A stretch of DNA of 64,000 nt from Corynebacterium freneyi. GTDB lineage: Bacteria > Actinomycetota > Actinomycetes > Mycobacteriales > Mycobacteriaceae. Numbering within the stretch: position 1 is the stretch's first letter; the number at the start of each line of letters is the position of its first letter. The stretch spans positions 1,178,001 through 1,242,000 of the forward strand of contig NZ_CP047357.1 of assembly GCF_030408835.1 (NCBI RefSeq), given 5' to 3'. This document shows, piece by piece, positions 17,314 through 26,280 of this stretch. Under the pieces are notes generated by a model, which was given only the letters and a program-made list of their open reading frames with translations, searched no databases and was not told the DNA's origin. The position numbers and the translations under genes were made by a program.

Positions 17314-19173
17314 ATGACCGTCGAGCTCGACGAAATCCGAGAATTCCTCCGCGCCACCCCGCCCTTCTCGGAATTGCCCGAAGCGGAACTGAAGACGCTG
17401 CCCGGCCGACTGACCATGCGCTACGCCCGCCGCGGCCAGACGATCATCTCGGCCGGACGCGCCAACGACGTCCTGTACATCGTCCGCTCCGGCCTCGTCG
17501 ACGTCTTCGACGCCTCCGGCACCCTCCTCGACCGCCGCGACGACGGCGGCACCATGGGCTACTCCACCATGATCTCCCACGAGCCGTCCCTGTACACCAT
17601 GACGGCCGTGGAAGACACGCTGCTGCTCGTGGTGCCGCAGGACGTCTTCGACGACCTCATGGGCCGCTACCCGCAGGTCAGCCGCCACTACGGCGGCGAG
17701 AACGCGCGCATCCGCGCCGTGGCCTCCGACCTGCGCAGCTCCGCCTCCTCCGACGCCCTGCGCACCCGCGTCGCCGACCTCATGGCCGGCCCTCCCGTGC
17801 ACATCGAATCCACAGCCACCATCGGCGACGGAGCCACGCTCATGACCGAGCGCGGCGTGTCCTCGCTGATCATCATCGACGACGGCGAACTGAGGGGAAT
17901 CCTCACCGACCGCGACCTGCGCCGCCGCGTCCTCGCCGCCGGGCACGGACCCGAACTGGCCATCGCCGAAGCCATGACCCCCGACCCCGTCACCGTCGAC
18001 CCGTCGATGCTGGCGTTCGAGGCCATGCTGCTCATGGCCGAACGCGGCTACCACCACCTGCCCGTGGCCGACGACTCCGGCGTGGTGGGCATGGTCGTCA
18101 TCGGCGACCTGCTGCGTACCCTGCACACCGACCCCGTCTACGCCACCGCGACGCTGGCGCGGAAGAAGACCGTCGAGGAAATCGCCGAAGTCGTCGCCAA
18201 CGCCCGCCTGGTGGTCAGCCGCTTCATCGAGCGCGGCGTGTCCGCCGACGAAACCTCCCGCCTGCTCACCGTCACCGCCGACGCCGTCGCCCGCCGACTG
18301 CTGGACATGGCCGAAGACAGGTTCGGGCCCCCGCCGGTGCCGTACTCCTTCGTCGTCCTCGGCTCGCAGGGCCGCCGCGAAATGGGCATGGCCTCCGACC
18401 AGGACAACGCGCTCATCCTCGACGACTCCTACGACGAAGCCGCCCACGGCGAGTACTTCGAGAAGCTTTCCGAATTCGTCTGCGGCGCCCTCGCCGAATG
18501 CGGCTACCCGCTGTGCCCCGGCGACATGATGGCGTCCAACCCGGACTGGCGCATGAGCCTGTCGAAGTGGAAGACCGTGTTCCATCAGTGGATCACCAAA
18601 CCCGACCCGGACGCCCTGCTGCATGCCCAGACGTTCTTCGACATCCGCGGCGTCCACGGTGAAGACCAGCTCGTCGACGACCTGCGCGCCTCCTACGTGC
18701 CCATCGCCGAAGGCTCCAAGCGCCTCCACGCGCACCTGGCCAAGCTCGCCGCGCACCGCGAACCGCCGCTGGGCTTCTTCCGTGGCCTGGTGCTGGAAAA
18801 GGGCGGCAGCCACGAAAACACCCTGGACATCAAGAAGGGCGGCATTGCCACGGTCGTGCAGATGGCCCGCCTGTTCGCCGTCTCCGCCGGCTTGCCGCAG
18901 ATCGGCACCCGCGAGCGCCTCAACGCCGCCGCGGGCGCCGGTGCGGTCAGCCGCCAGGGCGCGGCGGACCTGCGCGACGCGTTCGACTTCCTGTCCACCG
19001 TGCAATTCGGCCACCAGCAGGCAGCCGTCAACGCCGGCGGCGAGCCGAACAACCACGTCAAACCGAAGAAATTGTCCCGCCTCGAACGCGAGCACCTGCG
19101 CGACGCCTTCGGCGTGATCCGACGCCTTCAGCAGTCGCTGGCCACCAAGTACCCCATCAACCAGATGTCGTGA
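17314..19173 (+). CDS. cNMP-binding, CBS-pair and DUF294 nucleotidyltransferase protein
   Basis: Protein of 619 residues with cyclic-nucleotide-binding-like domain (about 5-130; GQTIISAGRANDVLYIVRSG), a CBS pair (about 150-275; LTDRDLRRRVL, GYHHLPVADDSGVVGMVVIGDL), a DUF294 nucleotidyltransferase domain (VLGSQGRREMGMASDQDNALI with the Gly-Ser and Asp-x-Asp pattern) and a C-terminal helical DUF294 domain. Members are thought to be ligand-controlled regulators; activity is not established. It starts 14 bp before the DEDDh exonuclease gene and the pair is a frequent neighbour in corynebacteria, so they may act together. Confidence 0.85.
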   Translation: MTVELDEIREFLRATPPFSELPEAELKTLPGRLTMRYARRGQTIISAGRANDVLYIVRSGLVDVFDASGTLLDRRDDGGTMGYSTMISHEPSLYTMTAVEDTLLLVVPQDVFDDLMGRYPQVSRHYGGENARIRAVASDLRSSASSDALRTRVADLMAGPPVHIESTATIGDGATLMTERGVSSLIIIDDGELRGILTDRDLRRRVLAAGHGPELAIAEAMTPDPVTVDPSMLAFEAMLLMAERGYHHLPVADDSGVVGMVVIGDLLRTLHTDPVYATATLARKKTVEEIAEVVANARLVVSRFIERGVSADETSRLLTVTADAVARRLLDMAEDRFGPPPVPYSFVVLGSQGRREMGMASDQDNALILDDSYDEAAHGEYFEKLSEFVCGALAECGYPLCPGDMMASNPDWRMSLSKWKTVFHQWITKPDPDALLHAQTFFDIRGVHGEDQLVDDLRASYVPIAEGSKRLHAHLAKLAAHREPPLGFFRGLVLEKGGSHENTLDIKKGGIATVVQMARLFAVSAGLPQIGTRERLNAAAGAGAVSRQGAADLRDAFDFLSTVQFGHQQAAVNAGGEPNNHVKPKKLSRLEREHLRDAFGVIRRLQQSLATKYPINQMS

Positions 19174-19186
19174 CGGGGCCGCGGAC

Positions 19187-19813
19187 ATGGGATTCTTCGA
19201 TTCACTCTTCGGCGGCGGGCGCCGCGGGGCCACCGGTGCGCTGGCCGAGTTCTACGACACGCCGACCCGCGACGAAGCCTGGCTCGCCGTCGACGTCGAG
19301 ACCACCGGCCTCGACCCCAACAATGCGCGGCTGCTGTCCATCGGCTGGGTGCCCGTCGACGGCGACGAGATCATCCTCGGCGGCGCGGGCCACGTGATCG
19401 TGCGCGGCGAGGCGGGGGAGGGGTCCGTCGGCGAGTCCGCGACGCTGCACGGCCTGACCGACGACGAGGTGGCCAAGGGCGTCGAACCGCGCGAGGCCGT
19501 CGAGATGGTGCTGCATGCCCTGAAGGGGCGGAAGCTGCTGGCGCACTTCGCCAAGCTGGAGACCGGTTTCCTGGACAAGGCCTGCCGGCGGCATTTCGGC
19601 GCCGGCCTCAAGGTCGACGTCGCCGACACGATGCAGCGGGAGTACATGAAGTACATCGCCGCTGATCGCGAACCGCGCCGCGACGATCTGCGCCTGTGGA
19701 CGTGCCGCGAGCGTTACGGTCTGCCGCCGTACAAGGCCCACCATGCGCTCACCGACGCGCTGGCCGGTGCGGAGCTGTGGTTGGCGCAGGACGCGGCGAG
19801 GCTGCCGCGATAG
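19187..19813 (+). CDS. DnaQ-like DEDDh 3'-5' exonuclease
   Basis: Exonuclease-fold protein of 208 residues. Seen: Exo I motif VDVETTGLDPNNARLLSIGWV (Asp-Glu pair), an Exo II region LLAHFAKLETGFLD and Exo III HHALTDALAGAELW with His and Asp, so the DEDDh set looks complete. It probably trims single-stranded nucleic acid, like proofreading or RNase T-type enzymes, rather than being a replicative epsilon subunit, since it follows the CBS/DUF294 gene at 13 bp and is short. Confidence 0.85.
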   Translation: MGFFDSLFGGGRRGATGALAEFYDTPTRDEAWLAVDVETTGLDPNNARLLSIGWVPVDGDEIILGGAGHVIVRGEAGEGSVGESATLHGLTDDEVAKGVEPREAVEMVLHALKGRKLLAHFAKLETGFLDKACRRHFGAGLKVDVADTMQREYMKYIAADREPRRDDLRLWTCRERYGLPPYKAHHALTDALAGAELWLAQDAARLPR

Positions 19814-19868
19814 CCGTGAAGTGGGGCCGATCACGCGGCCCTCGATGCGGCCATGTAACCTGTCCCGC

Positions 19869-20657
19869 ATGCGTATTGCTCGAATCGCCCATCCCGAGGG
19901 CATGTGCTTCGCGCTCGTGGAGGGCGAAGGTGACGGTGTCCAGCTGCATGAAATCGAAGGTCACCCGTTCGGCGAGGTGACCAAGACCGGCCGTGCGTGG
20001 CCGCTCGCCGACGTGCGTCTGCTCGCGCCGATGCTGCCGTCGAAGGTGGTCGCCATCGGCCGCAACTACGCGGACCACGTCAAGGAGGTTTTCAAGACCT
20101 CCGGCGAGTCGCTGCCGCCGACGCTGTTCCTGAAGCCGCCGACGGCGGTCATCGGCCCGGAGGCCCCGATCCGCATCCCGGATTTCGCCACGAAGGTGGA
20201 GTTCGAGGGCGAGCTGGCGCTGGTGATCGGCAAGCCGTGCAAGAACGTCAAGGCGGCCGACGCCGAGTCGGTCATCTTCGGCTACACCATCGTCAACGAC
20301 GTGTCGTCGCGTGATCTGCAGTTCGCGGACGGCCAGTGGGCGCGCGCGAAGGGCATCGACACGTTCTGCCCGCTGGGTCCGTGGATCCAGACGGAGCTGG
20401 ATTACGAGGATCTGCCGATCAAGGCGCACCTGACGCAGAACGGCGTGACCGAAACCAAGCAGGATTCGAACTCCAACCAGATGATCATGTCGATTCCGGA
20501 GATCATCGAGTTCATCACCGCGTCGATCACCCTGCTGCCGGGTGACGTCATCTGCACCGGTTCGCCGGCCGGCACCGCGTCGATGTTCCCGGGCGACCGC
20601 ATCGAGATCGAGATCCCGGGCATCGGTTCCCTGGCCAACCCGGTCGAGCGCGCTTAG
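19869..20657 (+). CDS. Fumarylacetoacetate hydrolase family protein
   Basis: Protein of 262 residues with a short N-terminal domain and the FAH catalytic fold: VAIGRNYADHVKE, TLFLKPPTAVIGP, metal ligands around FEGELALVIGK, and YTIVNDVSSRDLQFADGQWARAKGIDTFCPLGPW. C-terminal SITLLPGDVICTGSPAGTASMFPGD is typical. Such enzymes act as oxaloacetate decarboxylases/tautomerases or acylpyruvate hydrolases; the exact substrate cannot be read off. ATG 19869 is preferred over upstream starts as the protein then matches the usual N-terminus. A clear terminator follows. Confidence 0.9.
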   Translation: MRIARIAHPEGMCFALVEGEGDGVQLHEIEGHPFGEVTKTGRAWPLADVRLLAPMLPSKVVAIGRNYADHVKEVFKTSGESLPPTLFLKPPTAVIGPEAPIRIPDFATKVEFEGELALVIGKPCKNVKAADAESVIFGYTIVNDVSSRDLQFADGQWARAKGIDTFCPLGPWIQTELDYEDLPIKAHLTQNGVTETKQDSNSNQMIMSIPEIIEFITASITLLPGDVICTGSPAGTASMFPGDRIEIEIPGIGSLANPVERA

Positions 20658-20688
20658 CTTTTCGTCGCGTTTTCGCTTGACGACGACG

Positions 20689-20723
20689 CCCCTCCCGGAC
20701 CTTCGCGGTCGGGGAGGGGTTTT
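20689..20723 (+). terminator. Rho-independent terminator after FAH gene
   Basis: GC-rich stem of 13 bp with one mismatch (CCCCTCCCGGACC pairing with GGTCGGGGAGGGG), a TTCG-type loop and a TTTT tail, 31 bp after the FAH stop. It also lies just past the stop of the convergent isochorismate synthase and may serve both. Confidence 0.85.
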
Positions 20724-20729
20724 CGCGTG

Positions 20730-21872
20730 TCAGAGTCCGAATGCCCGCAGGACGGTGCGGAGTTTCGCGGTGGTTTCGGCGAGTTCTTCTTCCGGGTTGG
20801 ATTCGGTGACGATGCCGCCGCCGGCCCACAGTCGGGCGTCGGTGCCGGCGGCGTCGATTTCGGCGCAGCGGATGGAGACGACGAATTCGCCGTCGCCGTC
20901 GGAGTCGCACCAGCCGACGCAGCCGGCGTAGAAGCCGCGGTCGGATTCGACGGCTTCGATGACGCTCATGGCGGATTCGGTGGGGGTGCCGCAGATCGCC
21001 GGGGTGGGGTGGACCAGCAGCGCCAGGTCCAGGGCGGAGATGACGGGATTCTTCAGTTCGCCCCGGATGAACGTGCCCAGGTGCCACATCTCGGAGGTGC
21101 TCAGCAGCTGGGGTTCGTGGGGCACGTCGAGGTGGGAGCAGATCGGGTCGAGGTTGTCGGCGATGTCGTCGACGACGAAGGCGTGCTCCTCGTTGTTCTT
21201 GCGCGAGGCGGCGAGTTTCGCGGCGGCGGCTTCGTCTTCGTCGCGGTCGCGGGAGCGGGGAGCGGAGCCGGCCAGCGGGAAGGCTTCGACGATGGTGCCG
21301 CGGCGGCGGACGAGCATCTCGGGGGAGGAACCCACGAGCAGACGACCGGTGAACCGACCGCCCGCGGGGCCGAGGTCGGCGACGAAACCGTCGCGGTTGG
21401 GCGACTGGTCGATGAGCCGCGCCGACAGCTGCAGGGGGTCGATGGCGGGGTTGATGGCCAGGTCGACGGCGCGGGCCAGGACGATCTTCTCCAGGCCCGA
21501 GACCTTCATGGTGCGGATCGCGGCGTCGATGCGCTCGAGGTGTTCCGCGGGCGCGGGGTCGTGTCCGAGGATGCGGGCCTTCATCTCCGGCGAGTTCCAC
21601 CGGTAGTGGGCCGGCGGTTCGAGGGGTTGCTCGGAGCGGATGATCTCGCGGGGCACGGTCAGCGCGGCGGGGCGTTCCGGGTTGAACGGGATCGCGCCGA
21701 CGACCATCTGGTGCTCGCCGCGGCGCAGGCGCTCGGCGGCCAGCCACGGGTCGGTGTACGTGGCCAGCGACCCCTGGGTGCGCACCGAGCCGTGGCTGCG
21801 GGAGAGCAGGAAATCCGGGGCGGTGGCGGGGCGGCCGTCGAAAGTGGCGCGTTCGTCGCCTTCCGAGTTCAT
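20730..21872 (-). CDS. Second isochorismate synthase (MenF/DhbC type)
   Basis: Chorismate-binding enzyme of 380 residues, paralogous to the one at 12384-13499. Seen: GLEKIVLARAVDL, LLVGSSPEMLV, FPLAGSAPR, MWHLGTFIRGELKNP, LLVHPTPAICGTPT, ESDRGFYAGCVGWCDSDGDGEFVVSIR and WAGGGIVTES. The ICGTPT form and intact motifs suggest the housekeeping copy feeding menaquinone (MenF role), because its neighbours are core genes and no iron box is seen. It could also supply a siderophore. The 5' region carries a 12-bp inverted repeat. Confidence 0.88.
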   Translation of the reverse strand: MNSEGDERATFDGRPATAPDFLLSRSHGSVRTQGSLATYTDPWLAAERLRRGEHQMVVGAIPFNPERPAALTVPREIIRSEQPLEPPAHYRWNSPEMKARILGHDPAPAEHLERIDAAIRTMKVSGLEKIVLARAVDLAINPAIDPLQLSARLIDQSPNRDGFVADLGPAGGRFTGRLLVGSSPEMLVRRRGTIVEAFPLAGSAPRSRDRDEDEAAAAKLAASRKNNEEHAFVVDDIADNLDPICSHLDVPHEPQLLSTSEMWHLGTFIRGELKNPVISALDLALLVHPTPAICGTPTESAMSVIEAVESDRGFYAGCVGWCDSDGDGEFVVSIRCAEIDAAGTDARLWAGGGIVTESNPEEELAETTAKLRTVLRAFGL

Positions 21873-21907
21873 CGGATCCGTTCACCGCCTTCCCGTGCTC
21901 GACCTTG

Positions 21908-21967
21908 CGGAACACCGGAAAAGGGCTGGTCGACGCGGTGCGTCGCCGTGGCCGGTCCGGTGTTCCG
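21908..21967 (-). repeat. 12-bp perfect inverted repeat upstream of second isochorismate synthase
   Basis: CGGAACACCGGA (21908-21919) and its exact complement TCCGGTGTTCCG (21956-21967) flank a 36-base GC-rich loop that can itself fold. It lies 36-95 bp upstream of the synthase start, inside the 179-bp gap before the SDR stop. It may be a structured leader or an operator; otherwise I see nothing in this gap. Confidence 0.5.
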
Positions 21968-22051
21968 GGGCTGGTTCGATGATACCCAGCGGGTGCCGGG
22001 GAACCGATTCGTCCCCGATACCTCCACGTCAGAGGGATTCACGGCGGCGGC

Positions 22052-22834
22052 TCAGCCCCGCCCGGCGAAGGGCATTCCGGCGGCGGTGACGGTGAGTTGG
22101 TCGACGACGGCGCTCGGCGGCAGCGATGCGGCGTAGACGAAGGCGCGGGCGGCCTCAGCGGCCGGGAACGTCGGCTCGACCAGGCGGGAGCCGTCGGCCT
22201 GCAGTGCGCCGGTCGACGCCCCGAATCCGGCGAGCAGTCCGGTGGCGGCGTTGCCGATGTCGATGCGGGTGGCGGTGATTCCGTGCGGCCTGCCGTCGAG
22301 CGAGGTGACGGCGGCCAGTCCGGCCAGGCCGGCCTTCGACGCGGCGTAGGGCGCGGAGTGCGGCCGCGGGGTTTGGGCGGCGATGGAGCCGTTGAACAGG
22401 ATGCGCCCGCCGGACGGGTCCTGTGCGGCCATGGCGCGGAAGGCGGCGCGGGCGGTGAGGAACGCGCCGGTCAAGTTGATGTCGATGGTCTCGCGGAAGC
22501 CCGCGGGGTCGACGTCGCCGAGCGGGGCGGTCGGCCCGGGCACTCCGGCGTTGACGACGGCCAGGTCGAGGCGCCCGTGGTCGGCGATGATGTCGGCGAC
22601 CAGCGCGTCGACGTCGTCTTCGTCGGTGACGTCGCAGCGCGCCCAGCTCAGCCTGGCGGGGTCGGCGGCGCACGTCGTCTCGAGCGGTTCGGGCGTGCGG
22701 CCGCAGATGCGCACGGTCCATCCGTCGGCGGCCAGTGCGGTGGCGACTTCGGCGCCGATGCCGGCTCCGCCTCCGGTCACGAGGGCGATGCGCGGGGTCG
22801 CGTCCGCGGGTGCATGGTCCTTGACCTGGTTCAT
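22052..22834 (-). CDS. Short-chain dehydrogenase/reductase
   Basis: Classical SDR of 260 residues. Seen: cofactor motif VTGGGAGIGAEVATAL near residue 18, NAG in AVVNAGVPG, and catalytic FNGSIAAQTP with YAASK, so Ser-Tyr-Lys are intact. The cofactor is likely NADP(H), with Arg after ICG at the end of the second strand (ICGRTPEP). It is divergent from the sugar-isomerase-like gene, with only 37 bp between starts. Substrate unknown; the pair may act in sugar-acid or hydroxy-acid metabolism. Confidence 0.85.
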   Translation of the reverse strand: MNQVKDHAPADATPRIALVTGGGAGIGAEVATALAADGWTVRICGRTPEPLETTCAADPARLSWARCDVTDEDDVDALVADIIADHGRLDLAVVNAGVPGPTAPLGDVDPAGFRETIDINLTGAFLTARAAFRAMAAQDPSGGRILFNGSIAAQTPRPHSAPYAASKAGLAGLAAVTSLDGRPHGITATRIDIGNAATGLLAGFGASTGALQADGSRLVEPTFPAAEAARAFVYAASLPPSAVVDQLTVTAAGMPFAGRG

Positions 22835-22844
22835 GCCGAAGATT

Positions 22845-22858
22845 GTGGCATGTGCCAC
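22845..22858. promoter_or_regulatory. Inverted repeat in divergent SDR/isomerase promoter
   Basis: GTGGCA-TG-TGCCAC lies midway between the two divergent start codons, 37 bp apart. The size and place fit an operator for a dimeric repressor that controls both genes; the regulator is not identified. Confidence 0.4.
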
Positions 22859-22871
22859 TAGCCTGGCGGGC

Positions 22872-23594
22872 ATGACCCCCGCCACGCACGTCGCCAATTG
22901 TTCGACCCTCTTTCCGGGGCTCGCCCCCGCCGAGGCCGCCCGCGCCGCCGCCCGGGCCGGGTACCGCGAGGTCGAGTTCTGGTGGCCGTTCGCCGTCGAG
23001 GATCCGTCGGAGGCCGACATCGTGGGCTTCGCCGATGGTCTGCGCGACGCCGGCGTCGAGTTGGTCGCCGTCAATTTGTGGGGCGGCGACATGGCGGCGG
23101 GGCAGCGGGGGGTGTTGCACGAAAGGATGCTTTCCGACGCGCACCTGGACGCCGTCCGGCGGTTGATGCGGCTGACGGGGGTGTCGATGGGCAATCTGCT
23201 GCCCGGCGCGGGCGGGCCCGAGGTGACGGAGGTGCAGCGGCGACACGTGCGTGCCGTGGCGGATGCGTTGCCGGGGTTCACGCCGCTGATCGAGCCGATG
23301 TCCGGCAACCCGGATCTGCCGGTGCGCGACCCGTGGACGGCGACGCAACTGTGCCGGGAGACGGGCGCGGGGCTGCTGCTCGACGTGTTCCATCTCGCCG
23401 AACTCGGCGTCGACGTCGACGACTGGCTCGACGACGTGGCGGCGGGGAAGCAGCCCCTGCCGCATCACGTGCAGATCGCCGATTCACCGGGCCGGGGCGC
23501 GCCGGGCGGCGGGGACGCGCCGATCGAGGCGTGGCTGGGGCGGCTGGCCGACCTCGGCTACGAGGGGCGCGTCGCCGACGAGTGGCTGGGGTAG
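22872..23594 (+). CDS. Hydroxypyruvate-isomerase-like TIM-barrel protein
   Basis: Protein of 240 residues of the xylose-isomerase-like TIM-barrel family (Hyi/IolE/IolH type). Seen: N-terminal ANCSTLFPGLAPAEAARAAARAGYREVEFWWPF, VAVNLWGGDM, a metal-binding Glu in TPLIEPMSG, LLLDVFHLAELG with Asp-His, HHVQIADSPGRGAPG and the last Glu in ADEWLG. These match hydroxypyruvate isomerase, which interconverts hydroxypyruvate and tartronate semialdehyde. The divergent SDR could be a tartronate semialdehyde-type reductase partner, but SDRs are not the usual family for that step. Confidence 0.8.
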   Translation: MTPATHVANCSTLFPGLAPAEAARAAARAGYREVEFWWPFAVEDPSEADIVGFADGLRDAGVELVAVNLWGGDMAAGQRGVLHERMLSDAHLDAVRRLMRLTGVSMGNLLPGAGGPEVTEVQRRHVRAVADALPGFTPLIEPMSGNPDLPVRDPWTATQLCRETGAGLLLDVFHLAELGVDVDDWLDDVAAGKQPLPHHVQIADSPGRGAPGGGDAPIEAWLGRLADLGYEGRVADEWLG

Positions 23595-23604
23595 CGCCCC
23601 CGGG

Positions 23605-24606
23605 TCACTCCGCGACGAAGATTCCGCCGCGGGCGATGGCGTTGACGGTCTTGCCCCACAGCCACGCGATGACCAGCGAGGCGATGGCGAGGAAGAAGAT
23701 GCCGAACACGGTGGAGTAGAGCAGCGTCGCGGCGGCCATGGCGGCCAGGGGGAAGGACATCGCCCAGTGGGGGATGTTGAACGGCAGCTCGATGATCTCG
23801 GGGAGCATGGTCAGCGCCAGCAGCAGGAACGCGCCGGCGGTGGACAGCAGCGCGGCGCCGGCGAGGTTGGGGTCGTCCAGGTCGCCGAACAGCGACAGAG
23901 CAGCGACAGAGCCGACGGCCGGCGGGGCGACGAGGATGAGCACCGTCGGCCGGAACTTCGGGGGCATCGCCTGGTGGGTGAACAGGCGCAGCAGCACGAT
24001 CGGCAGGACGCCGAGCCACATGATGATGCCCACGGAGAAGCTGAACACGCTCATGCCGACGTTGCCGAAGCTCACGCCCGCCAGAGGCACCAGAACGTTG
24101 CCGACCACGGGGATGAACCATGCCGGGGTGACGTGGTCGAGGGTGATGCGCGGGTGGATCCACATGCGCATGGTCAGCAACATGCCGGCGAGGTGGCCGA
24201 CGGAGCCGACCCACCACATGCCCTCGGCGACGGCGTCGGGTAGGACGGCGCGGCCGGACGTCGCCAGGATGACCAGCGACACCGTGATCGCCGTGAGGAA
24301 CGTGACCTTCATCGGGTGGCGCAGGTCCGCCAGCAGGCGTTCGCGGGAGGAGATGCGCACGCCGTAGGCGATGAGGAGGGCGACGTAGACGGCGGCCGCG
24401 AGCCAGAACAGGGCGTCGGCGATGAACGCCGGGGTGCCCAGCACGTCGTGCGCGCAGCGCCACGCCATCGCGAGCCCGCCGGTGCCCATCACCGTGGCGA
24501 ACAGGGGGAGCGGGGTCAGCCGCAGCTTGTCCATCAGGGTCGGGGCGGTTGCGCTTCCGGGCTTGCCGACGGCGCCGCCGGGCTGGTCATCGCTGGTCAC
24601 GTTCAT
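23605..24606 (-). CDS. TDT/SLAC1-family membrane transporter
   Basis: Integral membrane protein of 333 residues with about ten hydrophobic segments, of the tellurite-resistance/dicarboxylate/sulfite transporter family (TehA, Mae1, Ssu1, SLAC1). Seen: opening FATVMGTGGLAMAW, HPRITLDHVTPAWFIPVVGNVLVPLAG and SFSVGIIMWLGVLPIVLLRLF. Possible substrates are small anions such as sulfite, malate or succinate. The ATG at 24606 has no clear ribosome site and lies close to a likely -10, so the mRNA may have a very short leader. A CsoR/CstR-like G/C-tract repeat covers the promoter. Confidence 0.85.
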   Translation of the reverse strand: MNVTSDDQPGGAVGKPGSATAPTLMDKLRLTPLPLFATVMGTGGLAMAWRCAHDVLGTPAFIADALFWLAAAVYVALLIAYGVRISSRERLLADLRHPMKVTFLTAITVSLVILATSGRAVLPDAVAEGMWWVGSVGHLAGMLLTMRMWIHPRITLDHVTPAWFIPVVGNVLVPLAGVSFGNVGMSVFSFSVGIIMWLGVLPIVLLRLFTHQAMPPKFRPTVLILVAPPAVGSVAALSLFGDLDDPNLAGAALLSTAGAFLLLALTMLPEIIELPFNIPHWAMSFPLAAMAAATLLYSTVFGIFFLAIASLVIAWLWGKTVNAIARGGIFVAE

Positions 24607-24614
24607 GAATTGCC

Positions 24615-24634
24615 ATTAAACCCCAGGGGGTATA
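24615..24634 (-). promoter_or_regulatory. CsoR/CstR-like operator at TDT transporter promoter
   Basis: Read on the minus strand the sequence is ATACCCCCTGGGGTTTAA, an imperfect inverted repeat of a C-tract and a G-tract. CsoR-family repressors (CsoR for Cu(I), CstR for persulfide) bind sites of this kind. It lies 10-25 bp before the transporter start and overlaps a TTTATA element. The assignment is by pattern only. Confidence 0.35.
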
Positions 24635-24715
24635 AATGGGCAAGTGATCGGCCACGCGGCCGGGCCTCCCCCTTGGCCGCGAGCGTGCAGGCGGGGGCGG
24701 GTATCGTCGTCAAGC

Positions 24716-26203
24716 ATGTCTGATGTTCGCGTTCGCTTTTGCCCCTCGCCGACCGGCACCCCACACGTCGGCCTGATCCGAACCGCCCTCTTCAATTGGG
24801 CGTACGCCCGCCACACCGGCGGCAAGCTCGTGTTCCGCATCGAGGACACCGATGCCGCGCGCGACTCCGAAGAGTCCTACCAGGCCATCATCGAGGCGCT
24901 GACCTGGCTCGGCCTCGACTGGGACGAGGGCATCGACGTCGGCGGACCGCACGGCCCGTACCGCCAGTCGCAGCGCAACGACATCTACGCCGACGTCCTG
25001 GCCAAGCTCATCGAGGCCGGCGAGGCCTACGAGTCCTTCTCCACCCCGGAGGAGACCGAGGCCCGCCACCGCGCCGCCGGACGCGACCCGAAGCTCGGCT
25101 ACGACAACCACGACCGCAACCTCACCGACGAGGAGAAGGCCGCCTTCCGCGCCGAAGGCCGCAAGCCCGTCATCCGCCTGCGCATGCCCGACGAGGACAT
25201 CGCCTTCGACGACCTCGTTCGCGGGCGCGTCGAGTTCAAGGCCGGCGTCGTCTCCGACTTCGTCATCGCCCGCTCCACCGGTGAGCCCCTTTACACCCTG
25301 GTCAACCCCGTCGACGACGCGCTGATGGAAATCACCCACGTCCTGCGCGGCGAGGACCTTTTGCCGTCGACCCCGCGGCAGATCGCCCTGTACCGCGCCC
25401 TGGAGCGCATCGGCATCGGCTCCGGCGTTCCGAAGTTCGGGCACCTGCCGTTCGTCATGGGCGAGGGCAACAAGAAACTGTCCAAGCGCGATCCCGAGTC
25501 GGACTTGTTCATCCACCGCCGCAACGGTTTCCTCCCGGAGGGGTTGCTCAACTACCTGGCTCTGCTGGGCTGGTCCATCTCCGCGGACAACGAAGTCTTC
25601 ACCATGGACGAGATGGTCGCCGCCTTCGACGTCGCCGACGTCAACTCCAACCCGGCCCGCTTCGACCAGAAGAAGGCCGACGCCATCAACGCCGAGCACG
25701 TCCGCCGCCTCGCGCCCGAGGATTTCGCGGCCCGCCTGCGCACCTACCTGGCCGAGACCCGCGACTGGCCCGTCGACTACCCGGCGAAGGACTTCGCGTT
25801 CCTGGCGGAACTGGTGCAGACGCGCATCAAGACCCTCGGCGAGGCCTGGGACCTGGTGAAGTTCCTCGTCGTGTCCGACGACGACTTCGAGCTCGACGAG
25901 CGCTCCGCCCGCCGCAACCTCAAGGACGACGCCGTCGCGGCGCTCGACGCCACCATCGCGGCGGTGGAGGGTCTGGCGGAGGAGGACTTCGCCACGCCGG
26001 CCATCGAGGCCGCGCTGCAGAAGGCCCTCATCGAGGATCTGGAACTCAAGCCCCGCAAGGCGTTCGGCCCCGTCCGCGTCGCCATCACCGGCAACCAGGT
26101 CTCGCCGCCGCTGTTCGAGTCCATGGAGCTGCTCGGCCGCGAGAAGTCGCTCGCACGCCTGAAGGCCGCCCGCGCCGTCACGCCCTGGCCGACCGACGCG
26201 TAA
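24716..26203 (+). CDS. gltX: Glutamyl-tRNA synthetase
   Basis: Class I aminoacyl-tRNA synthetase of 495 residues that charges tRNA-Glu in the cytoplasm (and often tRNA-Gln before amidation). Seen: [13 protein letters not shown] (HIGH-type motif near residue 8), [24 protein letters not shown] and KKLSKRD (KMSKS-type motif near 252). The C-terminal anticodon-binding half is complete. ATG 24716 gives the normal N-terminus; upstream in-frame codons are non-coding. tRNA-Gln and tRNA-Glu genes follow directly, an arrangement usual for corynebacteria. Confidence 0.97.
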   Translation: MSDVRVRFCPSPTGTPHVGLIRTALFNWAYARHTGGKLVFRIEDTDAARDSEESYQAIIEALTWLGLDWDEGIDVGGPHGPYRQSQRNDIYADVLAKLIEAGEAYESFSTPEETEARHRAAGRDPKLGYDNHDRNLTDEEKAAFRAEGRKPVIRLRMPDEDIAFDDLVRGRVEFKAGVVSDFVIARSTGEPLYTLVNPVDDALMEITHVLRGEDLLPSTPRQIALYRALERIGIGSGVPKFGHLPFVMGEGNKKLSKRDPESDLFIHRRNGFLPEGLLNYLALLGWSISADNEVFTMDEMVAAFDVADVNSNPARFDQKKADAINAEHVRRLAPEDFAARLRTYLAETRDWPVDYPAKDFAFLAELVQTRIKTLGEAWDLVKFLVVSDDDFELDERSARRNLKDDAVAALDATIAAVEGLAEEDFATPAIEAALQKALIEDLELKPRKAFGPVRVAITGNQVSPPLFESMELLGREKSLARLKAARAVTPWPTDA

Positions 26204-26207
26204 GCGG

Positions 26208-26280
26208 GAAGGTGCGCAACCGAGCGAATTACGCGCTTGTTTTCCCTCTGACCAGCGGATTTGTGTGGTTGCGCGCCTTC
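26208..26280. repeat. 13-bp inverted repeat between gltX and tRNA-Gln
   Basis: GAAGGTGCGCAAC (26208-26220) and GTTGCGCGCCTTC (26268-26280) are complementary with one mismatch, 47 bases apart, with further pairing possible inside. It starts four bases after the gltX stop. It may end gltX transcription or regulate the tRNA promoter, whose likely -35 it overlaps. Confidence 0.4.
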
